Assembly (NCBI GenBank): GCA_017987115.1
Contig: JAGNUG010000024.1
Span: forward strand, 1 to 38,980
Direction: 5' to 3'
Source of the DNA: Flavobacteriales bacterium
Lineage (GTDB): Bacteria; Bacteroidota; Bacteroidia; Flavobacteriales_F; PHOS-HE28
DNA length: 38,980 nt
Of the stretch, positions 1 through 9,053 are shown piece after piece; positions within the stretch are counted from its first letter, which is position 1; every line of letters starts with the position of its first letter. Under the pieces are notes generated by a model. The model was not told where the DNA came from. It did not search any database and saw only the letters and a program-made list of their open reading frames with translations. The position numbers were made by a program, and so were the translations under genes.

Positions 1-665
1 GTATATAGCAACAATGCATTCGGCCATCCCGGTAGCGGGCGTGATACCGCTTCTATAACCTACACCTACGATGAGGCCGATCGTGTAACGCAACGTATGC
101 GCAATGACCTTGGTGCCATTATTCCTACACCATCGACTATGGCGTTCATGGCCTGCCCGAACGCGAAACCTATTCGCGTATCGAGAACCTTGGCACCGAC
201 AGGTATAATGTGATCCCCGGCGAGGTTACAGTGATCAGTGATGAACGCTACCGCTACGCTATGCAAAGCGATACCTTGACCAAAAAGATATTCCTGAACA
301 ATCTGGACCTACCCTACCGCGAACAATTACTTGCAAAGGATAAGAACGGTTACCTGCTCACCATCGAGGATGTGTATCTGATGAGCAACAAACGCGCGCG
401 CATCACTTTCACCTACGACGATAAAGGACGGCTCGCCGAACGCCTTGAACAACCCGATATCGGTTGGTTGCATTCCAAGAAACATACGTACACGTATGAC
501 AACGTTGGCAATCTGATGCGAGCGATCCTTTGGAAGGACAATGTGCAAAAAGAAATTACCGAATACCTGTATGAAGAAGTTTCCATGACGCTAAGCGCAC
601 GCATAACCAAGGACATGGAAACGGGACATATGAATATCGTGAAGTACGTAACTGAGAGGAAGTAG
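1..665 (+). CDS. YD-repeat (RHS-like) protein, 3' part with apparent frameshift
   Basis: The gene enters from the left edge, so only its C-terminal part is visible. Frame 1 from base 1 reads a typical YD repeat (TYTYDEADRVTQRM). From about base 126 the coding sense continues in frame 3 (YTIDYGVHGLPERETYS) and runs to the stop at 663-665, with two more YD repeats (FTYDDKGRLAERL and YTYDNVGNLMRAI). The join at about 118-126 implies one missing base. A GTG at 210 could give a 151-residue product, but that would start in the middle of a repeat, so it is probably not the real start. YD-repeat proteins are surface-exposed or secreted beta-shell proteins. The visible end has no polymorphic toxin domain and no T9SS sorting domain. 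Whether the frameshift is real or a sequencing error cannot be decided here. Confidence 0.6.
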
Positions 666-666
666 T

Positions 667-690
667 AGTTGGCAGTTGGCAGTTGGCAGG
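667..690. repeat. short tandem repeat, unit GTTGGCA
   Basis: Directly after the YD-repeat gene the heptamer GTTGGCA occurs three times in tandem (AGTTGGCAGTTGGCAGTTGG), and a related CAATTGGCAG follows at 701-710. It is noncoding and lies between two genes. It may be a dispersed intergenic repeat or replication-slippage debris. Confidence 0.6.
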
Positions 691-730
691 AAGCAAGAGG
701 CAATTGGCAGTTCGTTGAATCGTTCGAAAG

Positions 731-1231
731 ATGAGAGTATTGTTCTGTTTTATTGTTCTATTATTCGTTGGGGAACTGAATGCGCAAAGCGCGATCGTGC
801 ATTGGGCGTATGGGCCATTCGGGACCATGGGCGATGCTGCATACATCTTGGAGAACGACCGGATCTACCAAGCCTGTGGTCCCTTCGGAGAGAAAGGTGC
901 ATGCCTATTCGTGTTCGATGAAACACAAGTGTTCCGCAGCTCGGATGCTTTCGGTAGAAAAGGCACCGGCGTTTACCTTATGGAAGGCGATAACTTCTAC
1001 CGGTGTACAGGAACATTCTGCACCAAAGGACCTTGCGCGTTGCTCATGGAAGGCAACAAGATCTATCGCGGTGATGGCGCATTCTGTGCCAAGAACAGCG
1101 GTGCATTCTTCATAGAAGGCAACACCATATTCTTAGCCGAAGGCCCATTAGCAAGCAAGACCGATGCGATCCTACAGACCAAAGGAAATGTACCCCTGGT
1201 TGCGTTGCTGGCGATAATGGCGGGGTTGTGA
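731..1231 (+). CDS. secreted protein of six exact 22-residue repeats
   Basis: 166 residues. Residues 1-19 form a signal peptide (MRVLFCFIVLLFVGELNAQ). Six consecutive segments of exactly 22 residues follow with no insertions or deletions. The consensus is roughly xGxFxxKGxxxxxxEGNxIYRx. Unit starts include YGPFGTMGD, CGPFGEKGA, SDAFGRKGT, TGTFCTKGP, DGAFCAKNS and EGPLASKTD. Alternating hydrophobic positions and regular glycines suggest short beta-strands and turns, so a closed beta-repeat fold such as a small propeller or 'beta-flower' is a reasonable guess. I do not recognise the family with certainty. The last residues after repeat 6 (VALLAIMAGL) look out of frame with the T9SS tail remnant that follows in frame 1, so the protein may have been longer. 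Confidence 0.8.
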   Translation: MRVLFCFIVLLFVGELNAQSAIVHWAYGPFGTMGDAAYILENDRIYQACGPFGEKGACLFVFDETQVFRSSDAFGRKGTGVYLMEGDNFYRCTGTFCTKGPCALLMEGNKIYRGDGAFCAKNSGAFFIEGNTIFLAEGPLASKTDAILQTKGNVPLVALLAIMAGL

Positions 1232-1350
1232 TCTGGGAGTTGGAACAACTTACCGGGCAATAGGATATTCAAGCACAAGCCAAAGGGGTTTACTTGGTGC
1301 ATTTGCTGGATGGGGCACATCGCTATAGCGCGACCATTGTTTTCGAGTAG
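1201..1350 (+). pseudogene. remnant of a T9SS type A sorting domain
   Basis: Frame 1 over these bases reads VVIWELEQLTGQ, a TAG stop at 1261-1263, then AKGVYLVHLLDGAHRYS-ATIVFE and a TAG at 1348-1350. The GVYLVxLxDG...YxATIVFE pattern is characteristic of the last beta-strands of T9SS C-terminal domains. It has no intact open frame and overlaps the end of the 22-residue-repeat gene, which is in frame 2. Either the repeat protein once ended in this sorting domain and lost it by frameshift plus a nonsense mutation, or this is debris of a deleted neighbour. Confidence 0.55.
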
Positions 1351-1359
1351 CTCACTTCC

Positions 1360-2046
1360 CTACCCCTTCTTCCCCATGCCAACATTCGCGGCCTTGCCGT
1401 AATCCGGCACCAAGTATGCGAGGTCATCGAAAGCTTCTGCAGCGTAGCGCTTTTCCGCTGCTACGAACATGTATTTGGCGCTGGGCGTAATGCCTTGTAG
1501 AAAGGTGATGTTCTTGTTGCCGTTCCATAGCTCAGCGGCTTTGTCCGCACCATCGCCGAAGACCATGCGTTCGTTAGGTTCAGCGGCCCATGCAGCGTCC
1601 AAGATCAATGGTGCGGCTGGTGCCAATGGTTGCAATTCCGGTGAGTAAGGTTGAGCGAAAACTTCCATGCGGCGTGCATCCACCATCGGCCATAATTCGG
1701 CGTTACGCACTTGCGAATGGATCAATGCCCCTTGTGCCAAGGTGCCCAATGTACTGAGACCGATCACCGGGATATCCAACGCATAACACAATCCTTTTGC
1801 AGCAGATAGACCAATGCGCAGACCGGTGTAGGATCCGGGACCGATACCAACCGCAACTGCATCCAATTCCTGCAACGTGCACCCGACTTCTTGCATCACC
1901 TCTTCGATGAATACGTTCAACTTTTCGGCGTGTGCATTCGTCGTTGGGTCACTCTCACGGATGGCCAGCAATTTGCCATCACGCGCTACGGCCACGCTGC
2001 ACAACTTCGTCGCTGTCTCTATTGCAAGGATCAATGCCACGATCAC
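1360..2046 (-). CDS. tsaB: tRNA threonylcarbamoyladenosine biosynthesis protein TsaB
   Basis: 228 residues, the usual TsaB length. TsaB is the non-catalytic partner of TsaD in the complex that makes N6-threonylcarbamoyladenosine at position 37 of ANN-decoding tRNAs, in the cytoplasm. The N-terminal ASKHA-type strand ILAIETATKLCSVAV and the hallmark GIGPGSYTGLRIGLSAAKGL are present, followed by the MVDARRMEVFA segment typical of TsaB. The C-terminal half is shorter than in TsaD and lacks its metal-binding His pair, which distinguishes the two. The frame opens with GTG at 2046, overlapping the upstream tolC-like stop as GTGA. A second GTG at 2040 would give MALILAIET, which matches the family N-terminus better and is a credible alternative start. 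It is the last gene of the minus-strand run that starts at metH. Confidence 0.93.
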   Translation of the reverse strand: MIVALILAIETATKLCSVAVARDGKLLAIRESDPTTNAHAEKLNVFIEEVMQEVGCTLQELDAVAVGIGPGSYTGLRIGLSAAKGLCYALDIPVIGLSTLGTLAQGALIHSQVRNAELWPMVDARRMEVFAQPYSPELQPLAPAAPLILDAAWAAEPNERMVFGDGADKAAELWNGNKNITFLQGITPSAKYMFVAAEKRYAAEAFDDLAYLVPDYGKAANVGMGKKG

Positions 2047-3476
2047 AAAGTAACGGGTACTCCTTGCAGGATGTCCAGGTATTTCGTGGCCATCAGATAC
2101 TGATACTTGGCGCTGATCAGATCCGCCGTGGAACGGTTCAACGTGGTCTTGGATGTACTTAGTTCAATGGATGTGATCACGCCTTGATCGAAACGATCCT
2201 GTGCGTATTGCAATGCCAACGTGCCAGCTTCAACGGCTTTGTTGGCCGCCAGGTATTGCTTGTAGGCCGAGCGCTGCATCACCAAGGCATCCAAGACATT
2301 GCCCTGCAGGTCGTTCCGAACTTGGAGCGTGTAGTTGCGTGCTTTCTCGTGTTGCACCTTGGCCTGATCGATCTGGTACTTGTTCCGCATATTATTGAAG
2401 ATCGGAACGTTCAATTGAAACGCAATGGATTGGTTGAAATTCTGATCAAGTTGTTCTCCGAATGGCACCAACTCCGTATTGATCGAAAAATCCGGAGCAA
2501 AGACCGTTTCGCCGCTCGCCGTTGCACCGATCGGAACTGGGTCGTTCACTACGATATCACCAACTTGCTGCACATTCCTTCCACTGAATCCCGATCCCAG
2601 CGAACCATTGAACGAGAGCGATGGGATCACACCGGCCTTTGCAATTGCCACCGACTTCTCTGCACTTTTCACTTGCAGTTCAGCTTGTGCGTATGCAGGG
2701 TTCGTCCTGATCACATTATCAAGAACCTGTTCGGTGCTGAGCACGGGTGCAAGGATATCCGCATCATTCAATGTTGGTGCTACAATATCGAATGTTTGCA
2801 ATTCCGCAGGCTCCAATTGCATACCACGGCCCAATGCAAATAGTCGTTGGTCATGTTGGCTGTGCAGATCGGTCGCAGTGTATTCCTCCTGCGCCAACTG
2901 GGACTGCAAGGTCAATAGTTCCGCACGCGCTACGCGCCCCCCTTCAACCAAGGCATCTGTACGACTGATCTGCAATTTGGTATTTTCCACTTGTGTTTCA
3001 GCAGCACGTATCCGTTCACGTAACCCAAGTACATCCAAGAACGCTTGCACAACTGTCAAACGCACATCATTCATGGACGCTTCCATACCCATGGCCGCGG
3101 CCTCTACATCAATGCCGGCCTGTTTGATCGCGTTCTGTTTACTGAACCCTTGGAAGAGGTCCACATTACTGCTCAGATAGAAATTGTTCGTACGGACCTG
3201 GTCGGTCGCGAAGGTGTTGGTGAATCGATCGATCACACGGCCATAGTTGTATCCATGCGTGGCGCCTCCATTGAGGTCAGGAAGCAGGTTCCATTTTGCG
3301 CGCGTTTGATTCTTGCCGGCCAGTTCCATATCCAACCGGGCGTTCAGGATCGCCAAGTTGCGTTCCTCAGCACGCTGTACACACTCCTGAAGGGTCCATG
3401 CCTGTTGGGCATAGCTGCTCATACAAACCAAGAAAAATAGAAGGGCTGATAGTGATCGCATCGGCAAGGTGTTCAT
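2043..3476 (-). CDS. TolC family outer membrane protein
   Basis: About 477 residues from the ATG at 3476. This start gives a clean signal peptide (MNTLPMRSLSALLFFLVCMSSYAQ); an upstream GTG at 3572 would add an unlikely leader, and ATG 3461 is a second possible start. The mature protein opens with WTLQECVQRAEERNLAILNA, the canonical first helix of outer-membrane efflux proteins, and repeats the pattern in its second half (ANKAVEAGTLALQYAQDRFDQG and ...STSKTTLNRSTADLISA). TolC trimers form an outer-membrane channel and periplasmic tunnel for efflux pumps or type I secretion. No membrane-fusion protein or pump is adjacent, so its partner is unknown. It lies 92 bases downstream of the OmpA-like gene and abuts tsaB. 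Confidence 0.9.
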   Translation of the reverse strand: MNTLPMRSLSALLFFLVCMSSYAQQAWTLQECVQRAEERNLAILNARLDMELAGKNQTRAKWNLLPDLNGGATHGYNYGRVIDRFTNTFATDQVRTNNFYLSSNVDLFQGFSKQNAIKQAGIDVEAAAMGMEASMNDVRLTVVQAFLDVLGLRERIRAAETQVENTKLQISRTDALVEGGRVARAELLTLQSQLAQEEYTATDLHSQHDQRLFALGRGMQLEPAELQTFDIVAPTLNDADILAPVLSTEQVLDNVIRTNPAYAQAELQVKSAEKSVAIAKAGVIPSLSFNGSLGSGFSGRNVQQVGDIVVNDPVPIGATASGETVFAPDFSINTELVPFGEQLDQNFNQSIAFQLNVPIFNNMRNKYQIDQAKVQHEKARNYTLQVRNDLQGNVLDALVMQRSAYKQYLAANKAVEAGTLALQYAQDRFDQGVITSIELSTSKTTLNRSTADLISAKYQYLMATKYLDILQGVPVTL

Positions 3477-3568
3477 TCCGGTGGTTACCGGAGCGAACAA
3501 AAATACCGGGGAGTTCCCGGCATACCAAGCCCATATGATGAACGGTGGAAGAACGGTGCGGGCGGAGA

Positions 3569-4798
3569 TCACATACCCGTGATCTTTACTTCAACGCGTC
3601 GATTGGCCTCACTCTGTTCCTTATTGGTCGGCTCCGGATAGATCATTGCGGAGTTCCCGTAACCCAAATACGTCATGCGATCGGGTTCTATATCATTCAC
3701 TAAAAGATAGTTGAATATGGCTTGAGCCCGCGACGTACTGAGCTCAATGAATTCCTTCTTGTTCTTGAACGTTGGCCCATTGACATGGCCTTGGATCTCT
3801 ATGCTTACGTTGGGGTTCTCCTGCATGAAACGCGCTAGGAGAAGGAGTGACGCTTCCGAGCTGCGCACCACTTTGGATTCATTACCAACGAAATTGATAT
3901 CGTCCAGGATCACTTGCTCCCCAGGCGCAATGGGCACCAGTTTGATCTCTACCCGATTGACCGGTTCATTGTTGCCTTTCACCCTTACAGTACTGAACAT
4001 ATACCCTTTACGCGCGCAACCGATCTTCAGATTGCGGTAGAAATCCTGTTCAAAGCTATAGCTGGAGCGCCCTTTGGCCTCCAAAACTTCATCGAACTTA
4101 AGCCCATCGATGGTGATCTTCGCCATAAGCGGCTCACGAGTAACAGCGCTCATAATATGGATCTCCAATGCCTGCTTTTTCTTTTCTTCAACCTCAGGTT
4201 CCGGAGGTGGGGGTGGCGGGTCATAGTGGAACCGGATGGTATAGCCAGCTCGAGGACGCTCACTTTGGTCCACCACCAAATAGAATAGCTGCCCGGCTTC
4301 GGTCTTCAAGGAATTGCTGTAGCTCGACCCCAGGCCCGAACGAACGTAATCCTCAGTTGCGCTCTTACTCAGACCGCACTTGGATCCGATCGTGGTATCG
4401 TTACGAGAAATGTTGGAACGGAGAGGAACCACCTGCTTGGATATCACCTTATCACAGATACCTGGAATTGCACCTTCGAATACCAGAAAATCGATATCGT
4501 CACGGATGTCCTTTGGTATGATATCGAAGGTGAGGTTACATGCCACGGGAACCCTGAATTTATACCAAGTGGTATGGTGTTCACGCTCGAACCATTGCTT
4601 ATCCTCGAATGGATTCTCCTTGATCTCCAGCACATTACCGAAACCACGAACCGCCTGATCGTTCACGTAGAACGAGTCCGGAATGTAGATCGCACCGGTG
4701 CAATCACCATTCTCCTGAGTGAACGGTCGCTCTTGAGCATTGACCGCTATTACCAGAAGAATTTGAGCCAGAAAGAGAGTTTGGCGTAATGTTCTCAC
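3569..4798 (-). CDS. OmpA-like cell-envelope protein
   Basis: 409 residues starting at GTG 4798, which yields a signal peptide (MRTLRQTLFLAQILLVIAVNAQ). Residues about 30-200 form an N-terminal beta-rich domain (TTWYKFRVP, IDFLVFEG) resembling those in Bacteroidota gliding and adhesion proteins. A proline/glutamate linker (PPPPPPEPEVEEKKK) follows, then a second small beta domain. The C-terminal OmpA peptidoglycan-binding domain covers about 290-409, with INFVGNESKV, IEIQGHVNG, LSTSRAQAIFNYL and GYGNSAMIYPEPTNKEQSEANRRVE. The expected role is anchoring the outer membrane or a surface complex to peptidoglycan in the periplasm. It lies 52 bases downstream of the large metH gene on the same strand and may share its transcript. 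Confidence 0.85.
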   Translation of the reverse strand: MRTLRQTLFLAQILLVIAVNAQERPFTQENGDCTGAIYIPDSFYVNDQAVRGFGNVLEIKENPFEDKQWFEREHHTTWYKFRVPVACNLTFDIIPKDIRDDIDFLVFEGAIPGICDKVISKQVVPLRSNISRNDTTIGSKCGLSKSATEDYVRSGLGSSYSNSLKTEAGQLFYLVVDQSERPRAGYTIRFHYDPPPPPPEPEVEEKKKQALEIHIMSAVTREPLMAKITIDGLKFDEVLEAKGRSSYSFEQDFYRNLKIGCARKGYMFSTVRVKGNNEPVNRVEIKLVPIAPGEQVILDDINFVGNESKVVRSSEASLLLLARFMQENPNVSIEIQGHVNGPTFKNKKEFIELSTSRAQAIFNYLLVNDIEPDRMTYLGYGNSAMIYPEPTNKEQSEANRRVEVKITGM

Positions 4799-4850
4799 AA
4801 CGCATTGATACGAAATACAATGCCCTAGGTTTCAACCACCCGCACAAATG

Positions 4851-7568
4851 CTATCCGTATGCCAAGTTGCTACCCAACCAGCGCTCCATCCAAGCTTGAT
4901 CCTGCCCTTTTCTGGCGGCCATATCCGCTATCTGATCGGCGGACACTTTACCAACGCCAAAATACTTACTCTTCGGATGTGCGAAATAGAAACCGCTTAC
5001 TGCTGCCGTTGGCCACATGGCCAATCCTTCAGTGAGTTTGATACCTGTATGCTTCTCTGCTTCCAGCAACCTGAACAGTTCGGGTTTTTCGGTATGGTCC
5101 GGGCAAGCCGGATAGCCCGGTGCCGGCCGGATCCCGGTGTATTTTTCCTTGATCAGTTCATCATTGTTGAGCTGCTCTTTCTGTGCATAACCCCAGATCT
5201 CCTTCCGGACGGTTTCATGAAGCTTCTCAGCGAACGCTTCCGCTAAACGATCGGCCAGTGCTTTCAATAGGATCGCATTGTAATCGTCGTGTGCTTCCTC
5301 AAATCGCTTCACACGTTCATCAACGCCATGGCCCGTGGTAACCGCAAAACCACCCATCATATCCGGAGCCACATCCTTTGGGGCAACGAAGTCAGCAAGA
5401 GCGATGTAAGGCACACCGGGTGCCTTTTTGCTCTGTTGTCGCATCGTCTGATAACGACCAATTACTTTACTGCGTGAAGCATCCGCGTAGAGCTCAATAT
5501 CGTCGTCATTCACCGAATTAGCGTGCCAGATCGCAGCTACACCATGGGCTTGCAACCATTTCTCCTTTACGATGCGATCCAACATGGCAAGCGCATCGGA
5601 ATGCAGTTTCGTGGCGTGCTCCCCGACCAGTTCATCGTTCAATATTGCAGGGAATTTTCCAGCAAGCTCCCACGCCATGAAGAACGGTGTCCAATCGATA
5701 TATGGGATCAACTGATCGATCGGGAAATTCCGGAATTGGAATACCCCTGTGCTTTTGGCCAATACCGGTGGTTCGGTCTTCCAGTCGATGATGAACTTCT
5801 TTTCACGGGCTTCACTGATCGGTATGTACTCCTTGGCCCGTTGGCTGTTCTCGTAGTGCGTGCGAACCTGTTCGTATTCAGCCTTGATCTCCTTCACGAA
5901 ATTGGTGCGCTCATTCTTACTGAGCAATTTGCTCACAGCCGGAACGGATCTACTCGCATCGATGACATGTACCACCGGTTGACTGTAATGCGGTTCAATG
6001 CGCACAGCGGTATGCACGCGGCTTGTTGTTGCACCACCGATCATTAACGGAATGGTAAATTTCTCGCGCTCCATTTCCTTGGCCACATGGACCATTTCAT
6101 CCAACGATGGCGTGATCAATCCACTCAACCCGATAATGTCCACCTGCATCTCTTTGGCGGTCTTAAGGATCGTGGCACTTTGTACCATAACGCCGAGGTC
6201 GATCACCTGCCAACCGTTGCATGCGAGGATCACACCGACGATGTTCTTGCCAATATCATGGACATCGCCTTTCACGGTCGCAAGCAGGACCTTTGGCGCA
6301 CCTTCCGCGCGTGTTCCCAGAATAACTCCTTCCTGTTTTGGAGCAAGCGCATCCTTTTCTTTCTTGGCCTGCAGGAAAGGTTCCAAATACGCAACTGCAC
6401 GTTTCATTACGCGCGCACTCTTAACCACTTGCGGTAAGAACATTTTCCCGGACCCGAACAGATCACCGACCACGTTCATACCCGCCATCAACGGACCTTC
6501 GATCACTTTTACCGGATCCTCCATTGCAAGGCGGGCTTCTTCCGTATCGATCTCAATGAATTCCGTAATACCATGTACCAATGCATGTTTCAAACGTTCC
6601 GCCACGTCACCTTCGCGCCAAGCGGCCTGCTGTGCTATCACTTCCGCAGTTGGTGCTGCTTTGAATTTCTCCGCGAAGGTCACCATGCGTTCCGTAGCAT
6701 CGGGCCTACGCGCTAACAACACATCTTCCACATGTTCCAACAGGTCTTTTGGAATGTCATCGTACACACCGATCTGACCCGCGTTCACAATGCCCATGTC
6801 CATTCCTGCTTGAATTGCGTGGTACAGAAATGCTGTGTGTATCGCTTCGCGAACGGGTTCATTCCCACGGAAGCTGAAACTCACATTGCTCACGCCTCCG
6901 CTCACCAAAACACCGGGCAGATTCTTCTTGATCCATTTCACCGCTTCGATGTATTCGATGGCATAGCGATCGTGCTCGCTCATACCCGTCGCCACCGTTA
7001 GAATGTTCGGATCGATGATGATATCGTGCGGTGGAAATCCTGCCTTTTTCGTGAGCAGATCGTACACACGCTGTGCGATCTGGATCCTGCGTTCGTAATT
7101 GTCCGCCTGACCTTGCTCATCAAAACACATTACAACAACGGCAGCGCCTAGCCGACGAACGATCTTGGCCTGACGCAGGAATTCCTCCTCCCCTTCCTTC
7201 AGACTGATACTGTTCGCAATGCCTTTGCCCTGCAAACATTTCAAGCCAGCTTCGATCACGCTGAACTTACTGCTATCCACCATCACCGGAACTCGTGCAA
7301 TGTCCGGTTCGGCAGCGATCAGGTTGAGCAACTTGGTCATGGCCTGCACGCCATCGATCAAGCCTTCATCCATGTTCACGTCGATGACCTGGGCGCCATT
7401 CTCCACTTGTTGACGAGCCACTTCGACTGCTTTGTCGTAGTCGCCGGCTTTGATCAGTTTGCGAAATGCAGCACTACCAGTAACGTTCGTGCGTTCGCCG
7501 ATGTTAACGAAGTTGGCACCTTTGAATATGCGGAGTGGCTCAAGGCCGGAGTAATTTGGAATGGACAT
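4851..7568 (-). CDS. metH: methionine synthase, folate / B12 / activation half
   Basis: 905 residues from ATG 7568 ([12 protein letters not shown]); a longer frame to TTG 7589 is unlikely. The visible domains are a pterin-binding domain ([26 protein letters not shown]), a helical B12 cap domain (about 330-415), a cobalamin domain with [13 protein letters not shown] (the His that ligates cobalt is about residue 437) and a C-terminal AdoMet activation domain (about 590-905; [30 protein letters not shown]). It transfers a methyl group from methyltetrahydrofolate through cobalamin to homocysteine. It lacks the N-terminal homocysteine domain, which is supplied by the gene immediately upstream. The two-gene arrangement is known in Bacteroidota, so it is normal and not a disruption. 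Regulation is presumably by the SAM riboswitch upstream of the pair. Confidence 0.96.
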   Translation of the reverse strand: MSIPNYSGLEPLRIFKGANFVNIGERTNVTGSAAFRKLIKAGDYDKAVEVARQQVENGAQVIDVNMDEGLIDGVQAMTKLLNLIAAEPDIARVPVMVDSSKFSVIEAGLKCLQGKGIANSISLKEGEEEFLRQAKIVRRLGAAVVVMCFDEQGQADNYERRIQIAQRVYDLLTKKAGFPPHDIIIDPNILTVATGMSEHDRYAIEYIEAVKWIKKNLPGVLVSGGVSNVSFSFRGNEPVREAIHTAFLYHAIQAGMDMGIVNAGQIGVYDDIPKDLLEHVEDVLLARRPDATERMVTFAEKFKAAPTAEVIAQQAAWREGDVAERLKHALVHGITEFIEIDTEEARLAMEDPVKVIEGPLMAGMNVVGDLFGSGKMFLPQVVKSARVMKRAVAYLEPFLQAKKEKDALAPKQEGVILGTRAEGAPKVLLATVKGDVHDIGKNIVGVILACNGWQVIDLGVMVQSATILKTAKEMQVDIIGLSGLITPSLDEMVHVAKEMEREKFTIPLMIGGATTSRVHTAVRIEPHYSQPVVHVIDASRSVPAVSKLLSKNERTNFVKEIKAEYEQVRTHYENSQRAKEYIPISEAREKKFIIDWKTEPPVLAKSTGVFQFRNFPIDQLIPYIDWTPFFMAWELAGKFPAILNDELVGEHATKLHSDALAMLDRIVKEKWLQAHGVAAIWHANSVNDDDIELYADASRSKVIGRYQTMRQQSKKAPGVPYIALADFVAPKDVAPDMMGGFAVTTGHGVDERVKRFEEAHDDYNAILLKALADRLAEAFAEKLHETVRKEIWGYAQKEQLNNDELIKEKYTGIRPAPGYPACPDHTEKPELFRLLEAEKHTGIKLTEGLAMWPTAAVSGFYFAHPKSKYFGVGKVSADQIADMAARKGQDQAWMERWLGSNLAYG

Positions 7569-7605
7569 TTTGATCAGACAATCAGACAATTAGAAAATCA
7601 GATGC

Positions 7606-8607
7606 TCAAGAAAGGACAACCTGCTTTCTTGGTTCGTGCTTTGCGGCTTCTTTGGCCAATGCCGCTATGTGCTGTGGTGTAGTTCCGCAGCAACCACCAA
7701 TGATATTCAACCAGCCTTCTGACATGAACTCGCCTACAAGCTTCGCAGTGACCTCTGGGCTTTCGCGGTACTCACCCATTTGATCGGGTAGGCCTGCGTT
7801 CGGATAAACACTTACGCGGCAATTGGCCTGCTCGGCTATCGCTTCCAAATAGGGACGCATCTGGGCTGCACCTAACGCGCAATTCAACCCCATGCTGAAG
7901 AGTTTCACATGTGCCATGCTGATCATGAACGCATCGATCGTCTGTCCGCTCAGTGTTCTGCCGCTCGCGTCCGTGATGGTTACGCTGCACATGATCGGTA
8001 CGCGTTCGTTCCGCTTCTCGAAGACCTCTTCTATCGCATAGAATGCAGCTTTAGCATTGAGCGTATCGAAGATGGTCTCCACCAACAGCACATCCACACC
8101 ACCTTCCAACAACGCATCCACTTGCTCGCTGTATGCTGCTACCAATTGATCGAACGTCACAGCTCTGAATCCGGGATCATTCACATCCGGGCTCAAGGAT
8201 GCGGTCTTGTTCATTGGACCGATGGCCCCCGCCACAAATCGCGGTCTGGTTGGATCCAGCGCCGCGTATTTCGCACACGCTTCTTTAGCCAATTGCGCCG
8301 ATCGGATGTTCAACTCGCGAACCAGATGTTCGCACTTGTGCTCTGCTTGTGCAATGGTGGTAGCACTGAATGTATTGGTCTCCACGATGTCGGCACCGGC
8401 CTCCAAGTATTCTTCGTGGATCTTACGAATGGCATCTGGTTTTGAAAGCGAGAGCAATTCGTTGTTGCCTTGCAAGAGGATGTCATGGTCTTCCATTCCC
8501 GGTGGATGAAAGTCCTGTTCGGTAAGTCCCAGTCGCTGGATCATGGTGCCCATGGCGCCATCCAAAATGAGGATTCGTTCTTGGGCAAGTTCTTCGATGT
8601 TCTTCAT
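7606..8607 (-). CDS. metH: methionine synthase, homocysteine-binding half
   Basis: 333 residues starting at ATG 8607. This is a homocysteine S-methyltransferase (pfam02574-type) TIM barrel. It begins with [19 protein letters not shown] and carries the zinc-ligating cysteines, one in MGLNCALGA and a pair in [13 protein letters not shown]. It binds and activates homocysteine as the zinc thiolate and works with the B12 and folate domains of the next gene, 37 bases downstream (7569-7605). That gap contains short CAGACAAT repeats. Length and content match the N-terminal module of E. coli MetH, so the pair reconstitutes the full enzyme. The 5' leader holds a SAM-I riboswitch, consistent with feedback by the pathway product. 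Confidence 0.95.
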   Translation of the reverse strand: MKNIEELAQERILILDGAMGTMIQRLGLTEQDFHPPGMEDHDILLQGNNELLSLSKPDAIRKIHEEYLEAGADIVETNTFSATTIAQAEHKCEHLVRELNIRSAQLAKEACAKYAALDPTRPRFVAGAIGPMNKTASLSPDVNDPGFRAVTFDQLVAAYSEQVDALLEGGVDVLLVETIFDTLNAKAAFYAIEEVFEKRNERVPIMCSVTITDASGRTLSGQTIDAFMISMAHVKLFSMGLNCALGAAQMRPYLEAIAEQANCRVSVYPNAGLPDQMGEYRESPEVTAKLVGEFMSEGWLNIIGGCCGTTPQHIAALAKEAAKHEPRKQVVLS

Positions 8608-8642
8608 GTCATATCACGTTCAATTCTGCCCCGTCATCGCAC

Positions 8643-8673
8643 AAAAAAACCCCATCCGGATGTCCGGACAAGG
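8643..8673 (-). terminator. intrinsic terminator in the metH leader
   Basis: In the transcript direction CCTTGTCCGG-ACAT-CCGGATGGGG forms a 10-bp stem (including GU pairs) with a four-base loop, followed at once by seven T (complement of 8643-8649). It lies 35 bases downstream of the SAM riboswitch core and 36 bases before the metH start, the position expected for a riboswitch expression platform. I could not trace an unambiguous antiterminator by eye. Confidence 0.8.
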
Positions 8674-8707
8674 TTTGCAACGCTCAGCGCTGGGTCTTCT
8701 TGATCAC

Positions 8708-8812
8708 GGCTCATCTGTTCCCGCATGCGGGATTGGAATTGGCACCTTAACCACAATGTGGATGGTTGCCAAGGCTTCATCGGGCCAAAACCCTCTGCCT
8801 TTCTGGATAAGC
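8708..8812 (-). ncRNA. SAM-I (S-box) riboswitch
   Basis: The reverse strand carries the conserved S-box blocks in order: CTTATCCAGAAAGGCAGAGG, GGCCCGATGAAGCCTTGGCA, ACC, GGTGCCAATTCC and GAACAGATGAG. The P1 helix is closed by GCTTATC (8812 side) with GATGAGC (8708 side). The kink-turn and the GGCAACC/GGTGCCAATTCC pseudoknot elements are recognisable. SAM-I riboswitches bind S-adenosylmethionine and switch off methionine biosynthesis genes. This one precedes split metH, with a terminator-like hairpin between it and the start codon. Confidence 0.95.
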
Positions 8813-8832
8813 GAAACGAAAAGAACGAGGGG

Positions 8833-8840
8833 CAAAGGTA
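8833..8840 (-). promoter_or_regulatory. -7 promoter element of the metH riboswitch transcript
   Basis: The reverse strand reads TACCTTTG, an exact match to the Bacteroidota -7 consensus TANNTTTG, 20 bases before the riboswitch P1 helix. No good TTG was found at the -33 position. The predicted transcript start (about 8828) would leave a complete riboswitch. The remaining bases up to 9053 hold low-complexity GATCAG-type repeats and no gene. Confidence 0.55.
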
Positions 8841-9053
8841 ATTGATTAGCTGATCAGGTGATGTGATGATCAGTCGATGGAGTGTCTGATCGGTCGAAGA
8901 GTTTGGAACGCTCCCGCGTTTTTCTTCTGCGGGCTGACGCTGAAAGAGTTGATGATCGCTGAGCGAAGAATTACTCCGATAAACGTTTTGGGGGATAACT
9001 GCGTCGTGAATTCAGGATCACGGCTCGATGACCTTCCCTCAAATTGTCCGGAA

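Noticed and set aside
2479-3180. Plus-strand frame of 233 codons inside the TolC-like gene
   Set aside because: Cys/Ser-rich low-complexity translation without motifs; an antisense shadow.
5998-6777. Plus-strand frame of 259 codons inside metH
   Set aside because: Ser/Thr/Arg-rich shadow of a strongly conserved enzyme on the other strand.
7569-7605. Possible frameshift splitting one metH gene into two
   Set aside because: Each half has its own ATG and stop with a 37-base gap, and the two-gene form is usual in Bacteroidota.
8900-8960. Hairpin CCCGC...GCGGG downstream of the 9054-9899 methyltransferase as a terminator
   Set aside because: Short stem with a long A-rich loop and no T-run after it in the transcript direction.
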